Shown one piece after another: positions 1-8,724 of a DNA stretch of 30,025 nt. Both the position numbers and the translations under genes were made by a program. The DNA is taken from assembly GCA_009746045.1 (NCBI GenBank), contig RPFO01001711.1, forward strand, positions 1 to 30,025. Direction: 5' to 3'. The stretch's first letter is position 1, and each line of letters starts with the position of its first letter. This DNA is from Mesostigma viride (taxonomy: Eukaryota; Streptophyta; Mesostigmatophyceae; Mesostigmatales; Mesostigmataceae). Under the pieces are notes generated by a model, which was not told where the DNA came from, ran no database searches, and worked only from the letters and a program-made list of their open reading frames with translations.

Positions 1-456
1 ATTGACCCTGAGGAACTTGACGATGGCTTTCATTTCCCCGTCCTCCATGCAGGGGTACAGCGTGCTGGAGAAGAACTTGTCGAAGGCCTCCCTGTTCTCG
101 CACGTCATGAGCACAGGTATAATCCGTTCCAGCATCCTGAGCCCCTTGCGCCCCTGCTCGTTGATGCTCTCCTCGGCCGCCTTCCAGCCGTCGAGGATGA
201 GCGAGATGCCATTCTTCATGACATCGGGCAGGTCCTTCTGGTTCCTGATGTGCATCAGGCACACGACCTCCACGTCGCTGACCGCGCCCTCCATGGCTCC
301 CGATTCGAGCAGCCCGGCGAGACGCACGATAACGGTCTTGAGGATTGTCTTGCACTCCTCTGCGCTCTCGCCGGTCATGGACTGGGCGGTCCCCACCATG
401 GAGGAGGGGAAGGACCACTTGTGCATCGTTCCGTTGATGCGGACCTTGACGTCCAT
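1..456 (-). CDS. Hypothetical viral protein, C-terminus cut by window edge
   Basis: An open minus-strand frame of 152 codons starts at the ATG complementary to 454-456 and runs off the left edge without a stop, so only the N-terminal part is seen. It begins MDVKVRING and is soluble and helix-rich, with no membrane segment and no motif I recognise. Codon use is strongly GC-ending (GTC, AAG, CTC, GAG), like the capsid and ATPase genes here, which supports real coding over the antisense frame on the plus strand. It reads away from the membrane-protein gene at 524-724 on the same strand. The 67 bases between them hold an AT-rich patch around 470-500 that may be its promoter. Function unknown. Confidence 0.6.
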   Translation of the reverse strand, partial: MDVKVRINGTMHKWSFPSSMVGTAQSMTGESAEECKTILKTVIVRLAGLLESGAMEGAVSDVEVVCLMHIRNQKDLPDVMKNGISLILDGWKAAEESINEQGRKGLRMLERIIPVLMTCENREAFDKFFSSTLYPCMEDGEMKAIVKFLRVN

Positions 457-523
457 CGTTCGATGTCGCTATACAGAACGTTTTGAATTTTTGCGTTTTT
501 TGAGCGCGGTGCGTGCGCTGCCG

Positions 524-724
524 TTAGCCTAGTCGCGGCTGAAAGACCAACCAGAAGGCGGCGAGAGATCCGGAGACGAAGGCGATCCGCATCCACATGC
601 TCTTGTCCTTGAGCCCGGCCGCGTACCCGGTATTGTTTTCGTGCGCGTCGGCGAGCGCCAGAGCGAGCATGACGACCATGGCCTTGATGATATCCTGAGT
701 CAACGGGGACCGCGAGAGCACCAT
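524..724 (-). CDS. Small predicted membrane protein
   Basis: This 66-aa protein begins MVLSRSPLTQ. It has two hydrophobic stretches, roughly residues 13-26 (IIKAMVVMLALALA) and residues 47-60 (RIAFVSGSLAAFWL), separated by a polar loop rich in Asp, Asn and Lys. It looks like a two-pass small membrane protein of the kind common in NCLDV virions, whose inner membrane carries many such proteins. The start is close to a T-rich, TATA-like patch (about 748-757) shared with the divergent gene at 805. No family is recognised and short length limits confidence. Confidence 0.5.
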   Translation of the reverse strand: MVLSRSPLTQDIIKAMVVMLALALADAHENNTGYAAGLKDKSMWMRIAFVSGSLAAFWLVFQPRLG

Positions 725-804
725 TTTGCGTATACCTTGTTGGCATATATTTTTTTCGTCTACGCGCGCCTAATAATTTGCGCTGTAGTGTATATAGGTG
801 CGCG
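725..804. promoter_or_regulatory. Divergent AT-rich viral promoter region
   Basis: The 80 bases between the divergent genes at 724 (minus) and 805 (plus) contain a T-run (tatattttttt, near 746-756) and a TATA-like gtgtatatagg about 10 bases before the ATG at 805. Both stand out against the roughly 60 % GC genes around them. Similar AT patches precede most viral genes in this window, so this is probably a bidirectional promoter. It is inferred from composition only. Confidence 0.4.
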
Positions 805-1312
805 ATGTCGGCGGTGCAGGCTTTCAACAGCATGATGAAGTCCTTCCTGAGCGAGCTCGAGATGGCGTACCCGGAAGAGCGGACCATCCCGGGCATCCTG
901 ACGGCGTTCGAGCTGGCGTGCAAGTCGAACGCCCGGCTGCCGTTGCAGAAGTACATGGAGGCTATCGGGCCTCACATGCAGGCGATCATGTCCAAGGACG
1001 AGTCGGTGTTTGAGGCGTTCGGCGACGTGCCGTACTTGCGGGACGTCAATTTCCAGACCAAGTGGCAAAAGTCCCCCGCCGGCACCCAGGAGGCCATCTG
1101 GCAGTACCTGCAGACTCTGGCCATCATCGGCATCGGCATCCAGGAGATCCCCCCCGAGATCATGAGCAGGCGGAGGCCATGGCGCAGTCCTTCGCCAACA
1201 GTGTGGTGGAGGGGCAGCAGGACCCCGAGGCGGCGTGCAGGGGCCTCATACAGCACATGATGGAGCAGATGGGCGACGGGGGGACGCGGGCCTACCTCAG
1301 CTTGAAAATTAA
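805..1312 (+). CDS. Conserved NCLDV orphan protein, frameshifted
   Basis: The frame opens at ATG 805 (MSAVQAFNSMMKSFLSEL) 10 bases after a TATA-like patch and reads well for about 118 codons, including AIWQYLQTLAIIG. I recognise the order 'FN..M..F..EL...P', a central KDE segment and the AIWQYLQTL block from an uncharacterised protein recurring in large algal DNA viruses. Near 1163-1175 the coherent reading jumps to another frame (AEAMAQSFANSVVEGQQ), which one missing base in 'gagcaggcgg' would explain. A G6 run at 1278-1283 may hold a second slip: a shift there would reach a TAA at 1310-1312, whereas without it the frame runs deep into the next gene. Function unknown. It is either decayed or an indel artefact. 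Confidence 0.6.
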
Positions 1313-1335
1313 CGTAGCTAACTGTAGAAACGCGG

Positions 1336-1770
1336 ATGGGTTTTGTCGACACCTACTTCGAGGGTTTGTCCGACGACTACCTGTCATTCTGGCCGTTGGC
1401 GCAGGGGATCCCCTCCAGGGAGAGGTTCCTTTCGGCGAGGCGGTTCGGAATATACTGCGCCGTGCTCGGAGGCATCCTCACCAACTCGTTTCGAGGCGCC
1501 TTCTCTGGTTTCTTGGTTTCCGTCCTGGCGACGGTGGCGTACATGGTGGACAAGCGACTCATGGTAGGCAGGCAGAAGCGCGAGGCAGACAAGAATAAGG
1601 ACAACGTGGCAAACTACCGACCGGGTGTCCCTCCTGGGTCCCTGCAGCGGCCCTCGCCGTCCATCCCACGCGACACCTTTAAGAGCATTGTGGAGCCCTG
1701 GAGCGTCGCCGACACAACGCGCATGACCAACATGCCGGTGACGGACGACCTGGAACGGCGCTCGTATTGA
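1336..1770 (+). CDS. Predicted virion-type membrane protein
   Basis: An intact 144-aa frame. The N-terminal 35 residues are polar and aromatic (VDTYFEGLSDDYLSFWPL). One or two membrane segments lie at roughly residues 37-72 (GIYCAVLGGILTNSF and GFLVSVLATVAYMV). A basic, charged linker (RQKREADKNKD) and a Pro-rich tail ending in LERRSY follow. This layout, a short TM hairpin plus a Pro-rich tail, is typical of small NCLDV inner-membrane or minor capsid proteins, but I cannot name a family. An AATAAA signal sits about 20 bases after the stop (about 1790), possibly the 3' end of its mRNA. Confidence 0.6.
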   Translation: MGFVDTYFEGLSDDYLSFWPLAQGIPSRERFLSARRFGIYCAVLGGILTNSFRGAFSGFLVSVLATVAYMVDKRLMVGRQKREADKNKDNVANYRPGVPPGSLQRPSPSIPRDTFKSIVEPWSVADTTRMTNMPVTDDLERRSY

Positions 1771-1803
1771 TAAACATATTATTTTCGGCAATAAATTGTA
1801 CGA
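1771..1803 (+). promoter_or_regulatory. AT-rich intergenic patch: 3' signal of one gene and promoter of the next
   Basis: The 33 bases between two plus-strand genes contain catattatttt and caataaattg. The AATAAA could be a polyadenylation signal for the membrane-protein gene, and the whole patch resembles the AT-rich promoters seen before other viral genes here. Composition-based inference. Confidence 0.35.
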
Positions 1804-4800
1804 ATGGATACGCAGCGCGCCATAACCTCGGGAAAGGCTCACAGCTTGCACTTTAGACATAGGGTGGCCATGGACGTGAGCAACCGCGGTGACGCGACTA
1901 TTCAGACCATCGCCGACCATTACGGAATCGACAAGAAGACAGCGATAAGATATCATGCATTATGGAAACACGACAAGGCATTGGGGCTCGATTACAGCAG
2001 GGAAGATGATGTGAAGAGGTCCGCCCTGCGCCCGATGGTGCGAAGGGCGTGGGACAAGGTGATGAGCAACGGCAGGATGGTGAAGGCCGCCAGGATAAGG
2101 GACGCGGTTCCGAACCACGTGGCCCGTTTTGGAGATCAGGGGTGGAAGGACCTTTCCAAACTCATTTCCTCGCTCCAGACTTCCGCCGTGTCTTACATGT
2201 CCGCCGACGACCTGGTGTACTTCATCAACAAGGGCGCCGACGAGGAGGGCGCCATCCTCGCACGGGTGCCGAAAGAGACTCGTGCAATGTTCGCAAAGGC
2301 GAACGGCCTCTTGCGCGGTGCCACTCACGGCTGCCGACGTGCAGAGGGCTCGCAAGGAACACGAGTTGACATACAAGAAGGTAGCGTACGACTACATCGA
2401 GAAGGACTTGCGGTACGTAAAGGAGAAGTCCAACGACCTACTGGAGTTGCAGAAAACGCTGTTTGCAGAGGATTGCGTCTTCATCGACGAGTTCAGCGTC
2501 ACGATGAACATGGCGCCGTCCAGGGCGTGGGCCAAGAAGGGCGAGATACCTCAACTGCGACGGCGCGAACAGAGCGACACGCGCACGATCGTGTGGGCGG
2601 CGATGAAGTGGCCCGATGACGAGAAGAAGACGCCGGCGTTCTTCCTGCGCATATTCCCCCCGCTGCCTTCCAGGATAGTGAACCACACCCCGTGCTTGAA
2701 CCAGCGTCACGAGGCGGTGGCCGAGACTCTTCGCCAGGGGATCTGGTGGGACGGCATCGTGCAAATAGTGGGTGACATATGCAGGCAGGAGGAGGGGGCG
2801 GAGGACAGGATACGTCTGTTCAAGCTCAAGCAGGTCCTCGGCGACATGTCCAAGGACGGCACCTTCTTCTACGATTGGTTCGTCAAGAAGTTCCCCTACG
2901 ACGAGACGAGGGGCTTTGCTAACTGCGCCCAGATGCCAGACAAGTTCTGGACCCGGCTGCCCCCGGACGCGGACGGTCAACACGGATACAGGGACATACA
3001 AAGGGCCATCAACTGCACGTTCATGCGCGAGAACTACTGGCTGGCGTTGCCGGACAAACTGATAGCCGAACACGTGACGTTCACGGACGACAACGAGGAG
3101 CGAGTGGAATTCGTGCTGCGGCTGGCGGCCTACGACTATGTCAGCCAGGCGTACATTTCCCAGCACAACTACAGGGTGTCTAATCGGGTGTACGGCGAAG
3201 AGCCGCCGGTGCTGTCCGGCTGGATGCACAAGGGGAGGAGTGACATCACGATAACGGGCATGCTGGAACGGACGAAGAGCGCCGCACAGGGCAGCGTGGC
3301 GCTGGCGTACGACGACACGAGGGGCAGGTACGATCACGAGGAGGACTTTGAGGACGGGATACAGGCCACCATGACGCTGGTGTACAACACTTTTAAAACG
3401 TCCTCGTTCGAGACGATATACTTATCTCTCTTTTACCCGCTGTCCCAGCCCCACCGCGACCGTCGATCGAAGCTGCACACGGCGTTGGCGAACCCGATAA
3501 GCCCCCTGTACAGCAAGTGGTACGCGGACCTGCACAACAGCAAGAAGGTTGCGGACATGGACCTGGCAAAGGCGTTATTCCATTCGATGAACCTGTCCCT
3601 CCAGCGATACACGAAGAAGCAGAACCTGAGCAGGGTGGAGATGGCCGTCCACATTTGGAAGATCGTGCACGTGTTCAGGGGGGAGAAGGACGCCTTCTTC
3701 ACTCGCATCCACGAACGGCTCCCGTCCTTGGTCGAGGGCGGCGGCGGCTACAAGTACAGGGCGCGGGCGAACCCAGACGGGCCGCCTGCCCCCCCTGCGC
3801 CTCCCGCGGCGGACGGGGACGAGGTGGACGAGGACGCGGAAGAGGAGGCGGAAGGAAACGAGGAGGAGGACAAGTACTTCAACGGCGACATGTTCCCGAC
3901 CAAGTTCGAGACCCACATAAACAACCTGCTGCCGGCCAGAGCTCCCGCAAAGATACGGCAGCCCAAGGCGTCGGCGGACGGCGTGCGCCACAGGGAGATC
4001 TCCACCATCAACTTGCGCGTTTCCCAGATGCGCGAACTGAACGTGGGCGCCGCTCCGGTCACGGTGTCCAAGTCGCTCTTCCGCTCCTTCATTAGGTCGC
4101 TGCCGGACAGTTTCGTAAAGGGGAAGACCGTGTTGCTGGACGGGGCGAGTTACCACGACCCCGCGTCCAACCGCGACATCGCTCTCAACAACAAACTGCC
4201 GCCCCAGCTGGCCGTGTTCCCCATCTCCGAGCTGTCGCCGCTGGCCCAGCTGCTGCGAAAGAGAGGAGGCGGCGATGGCGTGCTGGAGCCACCCACGCGG
4301 TTGTCGATGCGAGAGGATGGGCGGAGGCCGGCACTTATTTTCACGCCGCCGTACAGCCCCGAGTACAACCCGATCGAACAGGCCTTCAACACGGGGAAGC
4401 ACTATATTCGCAAGGAGGCGTTCCAACACACGAGGACGCGACTAAACCTGTCTATCGCCGTGATTAACGCCTTCCACGCCCTCATCAGGCCGCACGCCAT
4501 CAAGAACTACATGCTGTGCTCTGGGTACAGGAGCATTCAAAAGGACGTCGTGCCGCGCAAGATAGACCCCCAACCCGCCCCTGTCACGGATACGGGCGCC
4601 CCCGTTCGCAAGTTGAAGTGCATGGGGCGGTTCGTCGACGGAAAGTACACCGAGGACGACGGCGAGGTGCAGCCCCGCAAAGGGCGCGCGCTCGAGTTGG
4701 GTTTGCGCGACCACGTGTGTCCCGGCAGCATGGAAGGAGACGAGCAGTACAAGACACGCAGCGTCAACATCCGTAAGAGCGACCCGTCAGCGCCTCTCCC

Positions 4801-4915
4801 GGCAAGAGAACCCCCCCCAAGACCAGGTGCCGCGTGCCGCGCCCGTCCGACTGCCAGGGGTGGATGGGGAAGACCGTGGACTTTGTGCACAAAGGCGAAC
4901 AGAAACGCGGCGTGA
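1804..4915 (+). CDS. Giant IS630/Tc1-like DDE transposase, frameshifted
   Basis: The N-terminus starts at ATG 1804 with a helix-turn-helix (TIQTIADHYGIDKKTAIRYH, residues ~32-51). Near 2318-2335 the frame shifts by one base and coding continues as LTAADVQRARKEHEL to a stop at 4913-4915. IS630/Tc1 hallmarks follow in order: VFIDEFSV with the first catalytic Asp (codon 2486-2488), AWAKKGEIP, LLDGASYHDP with the second Asp (4139-4141), PPYSPEYNPIEQAF with the Glu (4376-4378), and NYMLCSGY. The first two acids are about 551 residues apart and the last two about 79. Family members usually have roughly 100 and 34-36, so a large extra domain with an acidic segment (3800-3880) is inserted in the catalytic core. 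No terminal inverted repeats were found, so it may be a resident viral gene rather than a mobile unit. Confidence 0.78.
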
Positions 4916-5397
4916 TCGTGAAGGTCCCTCAGCCCAACTCCAACGTCCGCGTGGACTGGCAGGCTGGGAGGGTCAACGACCCCTGGTTCCATGTGAAGGT
5001 GGACGGCGTCGTCAAGCCGCTGCCCGTGATGATAAAACACATCACCCCCCCGGAGGATATCCAGAAGGCGGCGGCCGAGGTTCGAGAAGAAGCCATTCTA
5101 AAGGTGGACGTCGAGAAGGCCGGGAGGGCCATTGGCCGCGCGGAGGAGTACACTGCCCAGATATTGAGAGACAGGGCCATCCAGCAGGACATGGACGTGG
5201 ATCACTTGTTGGGCCGGGAAGACAAGCATGTTGTGCATGATGTATTGATGCGACACAAGAGAGTGGTCAAGGACAAGCTCGATTCTGTATTACACGATAC
5301 GTATACGGTGAAGGAATACGGTAAACGTGCTGGGCGCCTTCTCAATACATCCTACAGACCCCCCGTCCTGCCTTCCATATATATCGAGTACGTTTAA
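4864..5397 (+). CDS. Small SH3-like/Tudor-like hypothetical protein or transposase C-terminal domain
   Basis: If separate, it starts at ATG 4864 (MGKTVDFVHKGEQKRGVIV) and encodes 177 aa. Residues ~1-55 alternate hydrophobic and charged positions (GVIVKVPQ, VRVDWQ, WFHVKVDG) like a small SH3-like or Tudor-like beta barrel. The rest is helical and Lys/Arg/Asp-rich, ending in PSIYIEYV. The frame is open upstream of 4864 back to a C7 run at 4811-4817, exactly where the transposase frame becomes low-complexity (PAREPPPRPG). A one-base slip in that run would fuse this domain to the transposase. Both readings remain possible. No family is assigned. Confidence 0.5.
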   Translation: MGKTVDFVHKGEQKRGVIVKVPQPNSNVRVDWQAGRVNDPWFHVKVDGVVKPLPVMIKHITPPEDIQKAAAEVREEAILKVDVEKAGRAIGRAEEYTAQILRDRAIQQDMDVDHLLGREDKHVVHDVLMRHKRVVKDKLDSVLHDTYTVKEYGKRAGRLLNTSYRPPVLPSIYIEYV

Positions 5398-5428
5398 AAT
5401 ATTATGTGCTCAGTGGGTATAAGCCGAG

Positions 5429-5663
5429 ATGCCAGTCAAGGAACCGGTCATTGGAAGTCGACGCCAGGTGTTCAACGGGAGCGCGGACCAGACGGTCGGG
5501 GGGCTCGTTAAGACAGACCTGGAGAAAACGCGGAGGAGACATCGTTGCCAAGGTGCGACAGAAGAACGGAGAAGCCCATGAAGAGAACGTGAAGTCCTGG
5601 ACGAAACTCGTCGGCTCCATCTATCGCCAGCACGAGATGGAACTCATTACGACGACTGTCTAA
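5429..5663 (+). CDS. Conserved small basic NCLDV protein (RRQVxNGxA...GGLxKxDL type), frameshifted
   Basis: ATG 5429 opens MPVKEPVIGSRRQVFNGSAD, then QTVGGLVKTDLEKTRR. The coherent continuation (GDIVAKVRQKNGEAHE...KLVGSIYRQHEMEL) lies in a neighbouring frame, so there is a one-base insertion or two-base deletion within 5525-5540 (gcggaggagac). I recognise the R-QV-NGTA / GGL-K-DL / R-G-IVS layout as a small conserved protein of phycodnaviruses and mimivirus relatives, in which the GGL-DL block is followed by a Lys-rich tail. Its function is unknown. An AT-rich patch (aaaatattatg, 5396-5406) precedes it. It ends 11 bases before the next basic-protein gene. Confidence 0.6.
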
Positions 5664-5674
5664 AATGTGAGCGC

Positions 5675-6033
5675 ATGTTCAGTCTCCAGGACGCGATGGA
5701 GCGAGCGCGCAAGGAGACGGAGGCCTTGATGCCAAAGATGAAGTTCGACAGCGGTTTGACGTTGGCTAAAAGAAGCAGAAAGTGTGGGGGCATTGTGAAA
5801 AAGCAGCCTGCGAGCTCTCTTGTGCCCCGGTCAGATAAGGAGAAGAAGGCCAAGAGGAAGGAGAAGAACGAGATTATAAAGAGCTCAAGAAGAAGAACGA
5901 CGACAAACCGTGCGTGCAGTACATCAAACCGAAAAAGGACCCGGCCGCGGGCTGTAAGCCGAGAGCGGTCAAGAAGAGGAAGGCTAAGAAGACCAAGAAG
6001 GCTAAGAAGACGGAACCGAAGAAGAAGTGTTAA
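5675..6033 (+). CDS. Lys/Arg-rich basic viral protein, frameshifted
   Basis: The frame starts MFSLQDAMERARKETEALMP and has a central SGLTLAKRSRKCGGIVKK segment. Near 5880-5890 the sensible reading moves by one base to ELKKKNDDKPCVQYIKPKK and ends in Lys/Ala-rich repeats (KKRKAKKTKKAKKTEPKKKC) with a TAA at 6031-6033. Without the shift the frame reads Arg-rich nonsense straight into the next gene. The very basic tail suggests nucleic-acid binding or a virion core role, and small Lys-rich proteins of this kind are common in algal NCLDVs. Its 3' end overlaps the convergent zinc-finger gene by about 32 bases. Confidence 0.5.
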
Positions 6034-6169
6034 CCGGCTTCTTCTGGTACACGGCCGCTCCGTGCTTGAAGGAGTACAGACAGGGGAAGGAGCAGAACCA
6101 GCTGTCACGGGAGTGCACCCCCGATGTGTCCGGGTGATCGAACTTCAGGCAATAGGAACACTGTTTCAT
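6002..6169 (-). CDS. Small zinc-finger protein (FCS/TRASH-like)
   Basis: This 55-aa protein begins MKQCSYCLKFDH. Cys4-x2-Cys7 and FCS-FP-C (Cys26-x3-Cys30) give C-x2-C-x18-C-x3-C, as in FCS/MYM/TRASH-type treble-clef zinc fingers. The frame is open upstream to an ATG at 6226 (19 more residues), but the residue-1 Met chosen here directly precedes the finger and leaves a normal promoter gap to the divergent gene at 6242. Small stand-alone fingers like this occur in giant viruses, with probable protein- or nucleic-acid-binding roles. It is short, so confidence is moderate. Confidence 0.5.
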   Translation of the reverse strand: MKQCSYCLKFDHPDTSGVHSRDSWFCSFPCLYSFKHGAAVYQKKPVNTSSSVPSS

Positions 6170-6241
6170 CGCGCGATGGTGCGTCGATGGGTGCTTAAAC
6201 AGTATAGCAGTTTTTCTTTTTGTCAATATAACCGCGCCGCC
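6170..6241. promoter_or_regulatory. Divergent promoter with T-run and AT-rich box
   Basis: Between the minus-strand zinc-finger start (6169) and the plus-strand ATG (6242) lies cagtttttctttttgtcaatataacc. A T-rich tract and caatataa sit 10-30 bases before the plus-strand start, like the other AT patches before viral genes here. If the longer zinc-finger frame (start 6226) were real, most of this would be coding. Confidence 0.35.
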
Positions 6242-6730
6242 ATGACCAGGACGCTCGTGTTTGTCGACTTGGACCAGTGCTCCAAAGAGGCCGCGCGGAT
6301 TAACCCGTTCGCCTGCCGCATTGTCGCGTACTGCGGCAGGGGCTACAATGGGCCGATCCCCCTCGGCGTGCTTATGCGGTCGCCGTCGCTGTCACGCGAG
6401 GCCGCCGACTCGCTATTCCAATACGACTTGGGGAAGAGGGTGCAGTCGGGGGACGTGAGACCCGGCGACAGGGTGGTGATCGTGTCCAAGGACGCGTCTT
6501 GGTACAACGCCGACCCCCATTTGAAGGCGGACGGGGTGAACGACGTGCTCGTCTGCTCCAACGTGCACGACTTGCCCCACGATATAGTGACAGACAGCAG
6601 GCCGTTGGAGAGAGAGGGCATGCCCAAAACCGAGAAGGCTTTTTACAACTTTGTGATGAACAACGTCGCCCCCACGCGAGGGACGAGTTCTGCAGCGCTC
6701 ACTTGCCAAAAAAATGAAACCTACTACTGA
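6242..6730 (+). CDS. PIN/NYN-like domain protein (tentative)
   Basis: This 162-aa protein begins MTRTLVFVDLDQC at ATG 6242, just after an AT-rich box. A first beta strand ending in acidic residues (VFVDLD, Asp9 and Asp11), a glycine turn (YCGRGYNG), AADSLFQYDLG near residue 55 and a second strand GDRVVIVSKDASW (Asp84) recall a PIN/NYN nuclease-like Rossmann arrangement, where clustered Asp residues bind metal. This is a structural guess; catalytic residues cannot be confirmed by eye. The last residues (TCQKNETYY) run through an A7 run and overlap the next possible start, so the true C-terminus may differ. Confidence 0.5.
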   Translation: MTRTLVFVDLDQCSKEAARINPFACRIVAYCGRGYNGPIPLGVLMRSPSLSREAADSLFQYDLGKRVQSGDVRPGDRVVIVSKDASWYNADPHLKADGVNDVLVCSNVHDLPHDIVTDSRPLEREGMPKTEKAFYNFVMNNVAPTRGTSSAALTCQKNETYY

Positions 6731-6734
6731 TACA

Positions 6735-6971
6735 ATGACGACATCCGCGTTTGTTCTGGTCTCCGCGTCCGTCGCCCTGTTCTATATCTCCTGCCTTACC
6801 AAGAGCCGATGGGGCGTGTGTCGCGAGTGCGGCGAGGCGCTGACACCTGATGCACCGCCGGCGGAGTTTGGCAGCATGGAAAGGAAGACGCTCGAGACGG
6901 CGCACTCTCGCGAGGTGCAGATTCGCAGGACAGGACAAGAGCACGTGCAAGTCGGTTACGACAATTTCTAA
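6735..6971 (+). CDS. Small N-terminally anchored membrane protein
   Basis: The protein has 78 aa from ATG 6735 (MTTSAFVLVSASVALFYIS). One hydrophobic helix at residues ~4-20 is followed by a CRECGEALTP motif and a charged tail ending QVGYDNF. An alternative ATG at 6714 would overlap the previous gene. The single N-terminal anchor plus a short soluble tail resembles small NCLDV virion membrane proteins, and the following genes share this design. No family recognised. Confidence 0.5.
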   Translation: MTTSAFVLVSASVALFYISCLTKSRWGVCRECGEALTPDAPPAEFGSMERKTLETAHSREVQIRRTGQEHVQVGYDNF

Positions 6972-6994
6972 TATATGGTTATAATAATCAATCC

Positions 6995-7332
6995 ATGTCT
7001 TCCAGCATCATTTTTGCTAACAACGCCACCAGCGAGGACGCGGGCCGTCTGTGGGACCCGTCACTGGACTTCACCGTCAATTACCCAGTCAACGCCATGC
7101 CGCAGTACCTGTCGCTCGGTGGCCGCATCGAGCCTTCCCTCGATTCCATGCGAGTCAGGGGGGGTCCGCCGCTATCAACCAGAACCGGTCGCTGCTGATC
7201 GACGACCGCGTGATGGCCCCCTACGCTAACATGTATTGGGATCAAATGAAGAGGGGGGACCGGTATGTGGACGGACTCACCCCCATGTTAACGGACATCC
7301 CTCCTGGTTTGATTGACGGGTATTCGGTGTAG
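6995..7332 (+). CDS. Hypothetical virion-like protein, frameshifted at a G7 run
   Basis: ATG 6995 (MSSSIIFANNATSEDAGRLW) follows an AT-rich promoter-like patch (taatatatggttataataatc). Coherent coding reaches MRVRGG, then meets seven G at 7158-7164. After it the sensible frame (SAAINQNRSLLIDDRVM...YVDGLTPMLTDIPPG) is shifted and ends at a TAG at 7330-7332. Together this is a ~112-aa soluble protein without a recognised motif. Placement in the run of membrane-anchored genes suggests a structural role. The indel lies in a homopolymer, so an assembly error is as likely as a real mutation. Confidence 0.5.
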
Positions 7333-7378
7333 TCATGTTGAAAATATATATCAGTGATTTAATGACAACACAGCCAGC

Positions 7379-8724
7379 ATGTTTCTTATAATGTCAGCGG
7401 TGGCAGTAGCCGGATACTTGTTGCGCCCCCCGCCGTCAGCCGCCAGCCATTCTCGGCGTTGGAACTGGACGACATACCGCCGCCGCCCCAATACTTGCTG
7501 TCCCACCCCAACTCGCTGGGGTTTCCTATGGTGCCTAATTACACGGCGAGAGGAGGGTACGGCCCTGGCGATTCGGCGTACTCCACGGCGCCCAACCAGG
7601 CGATAGGGTTCGAACGCAGCGTGTCGGGAGTTGACATGCACGTACAGCCGCCAGAGGGGCACGAGGGCGGCGTGATGTTCGCTCCTGGCGGGTTCCCCCG
7701 GCCATCAATGTACAGCGCCCCGCCAGCCAGCGCCGCCGCCACGGGGATACCGGGTGTCGACGTGTCCAACGAGAGACAGCCCGTGGAGCTCGCCGATTTC
7801 CAGGGCAGCGTGATGCCAGACAGGGCGTTTCCTATCCAAAAAACCTGGGAGTTCAACGTGGCCAGGGAGAGGGACCCCCGCACGGGGCCTGAGACGCTGA
7901 ACAGAAATTTCAATATACCGGAGCCGCGGCTGCGAGTCAACCACCCCAACCCCCAGGTGGCGCATCTGGAGCAGAGGAGTCTGCCCACCACGAGCATGGG
8001 GAACGGGGGGTGGCACTGCGCGCGGGGATGGAACACCGCCCACCGCTGCGGACTTCCATCCGGCGGGGGCGCGGATGAGTGACATGTACCACGCCACCGT
8101 CCTCCCCGAGCGTGCCGCCACGACATCGAACCCCACCCAGGTGTCTGACGCGTACAACGGCGTCGAGGCCTCGCGCTGGGGCTCGTCCGACCACAACCGG
8201 GGAGACCCGAAGAGGTACGCCACACTCGACGCGCTGGAGAGCCACCCGGCTCCGGTGGGCGACTTTGGAGTGCAGGCTCTCCAGTTGGGCGAGCGGGTCG
8301 GCGACGTGAGGGAGCCGCTGAATCCAAAGACCTACGAATCCAGGGTGTCGAACGCCGAGTTCTCCAACCCGTACCAGTCCTTCAGGGGGACAAGCACACG
8401 CGCGTCCAAGTCAACAAGGTGTTCGAATGGCGCGATGCCAACTCCGAGTTGCCAGAGAGCATGGAGGTCATGGAAAACACGCAGCAGGTGGCGCGCTTCC
8501 CCAAGATCGGGGATGCGGAACTGGGGGCGGTGGGCAGAAGCGTGGAAGATGTTTCTAACTACACCGCGCAGGAAAAGAACCGGGGAGACAGGATGGAGCG
8601 CCCCGGCCGCGTCGGGGTCAGCAGCGTGCAGATGGGCGTCGGCGACAGCTCGAACGTGGCCGCATACTCGGCGCTCATGAAGAACCCGTACTATATCCCC
8701 AACATCAGTCACCCCGACAGTTGA
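7379..8724 (+). CDS. Large membrane-anchored virion-like protein with three homopolymer frameshifts
   Basis: ATG 7379 starts MFLIMSAVAVAGYLLR, a short N-terminal anchor. It follows an AT-rich patch (aaaatatatatcag). Coherent coding then changes frame at C6 7426-7431 (to PPPPQYLLSHPNSLGF), at G6 8005-8010 (to DFHPAGARMSDMYHATV) and at G5 8385-8389 (to VFEWRDANSELPESMEV), ending SHPDS with a TGA at 8722-8724. The combined product is about 448 aa and Pro/Gly/Asn-rich, with many short turn-forming repeats and no enzymatic motif. An anchor plus a long Pro-rich ectodomain is typical of NCLDV minor virion proteins, but the family is not identified. Because the three parts read smoothly across the runs, I treat them as one gene. 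Confidence 0.55.

Noticed and set aside
2-532. Plus-strand 176-codon frame at the left edge
   Set aside because: It is antisense to a 152-codon minus-strand frame with better codon use that is open to the window edge.
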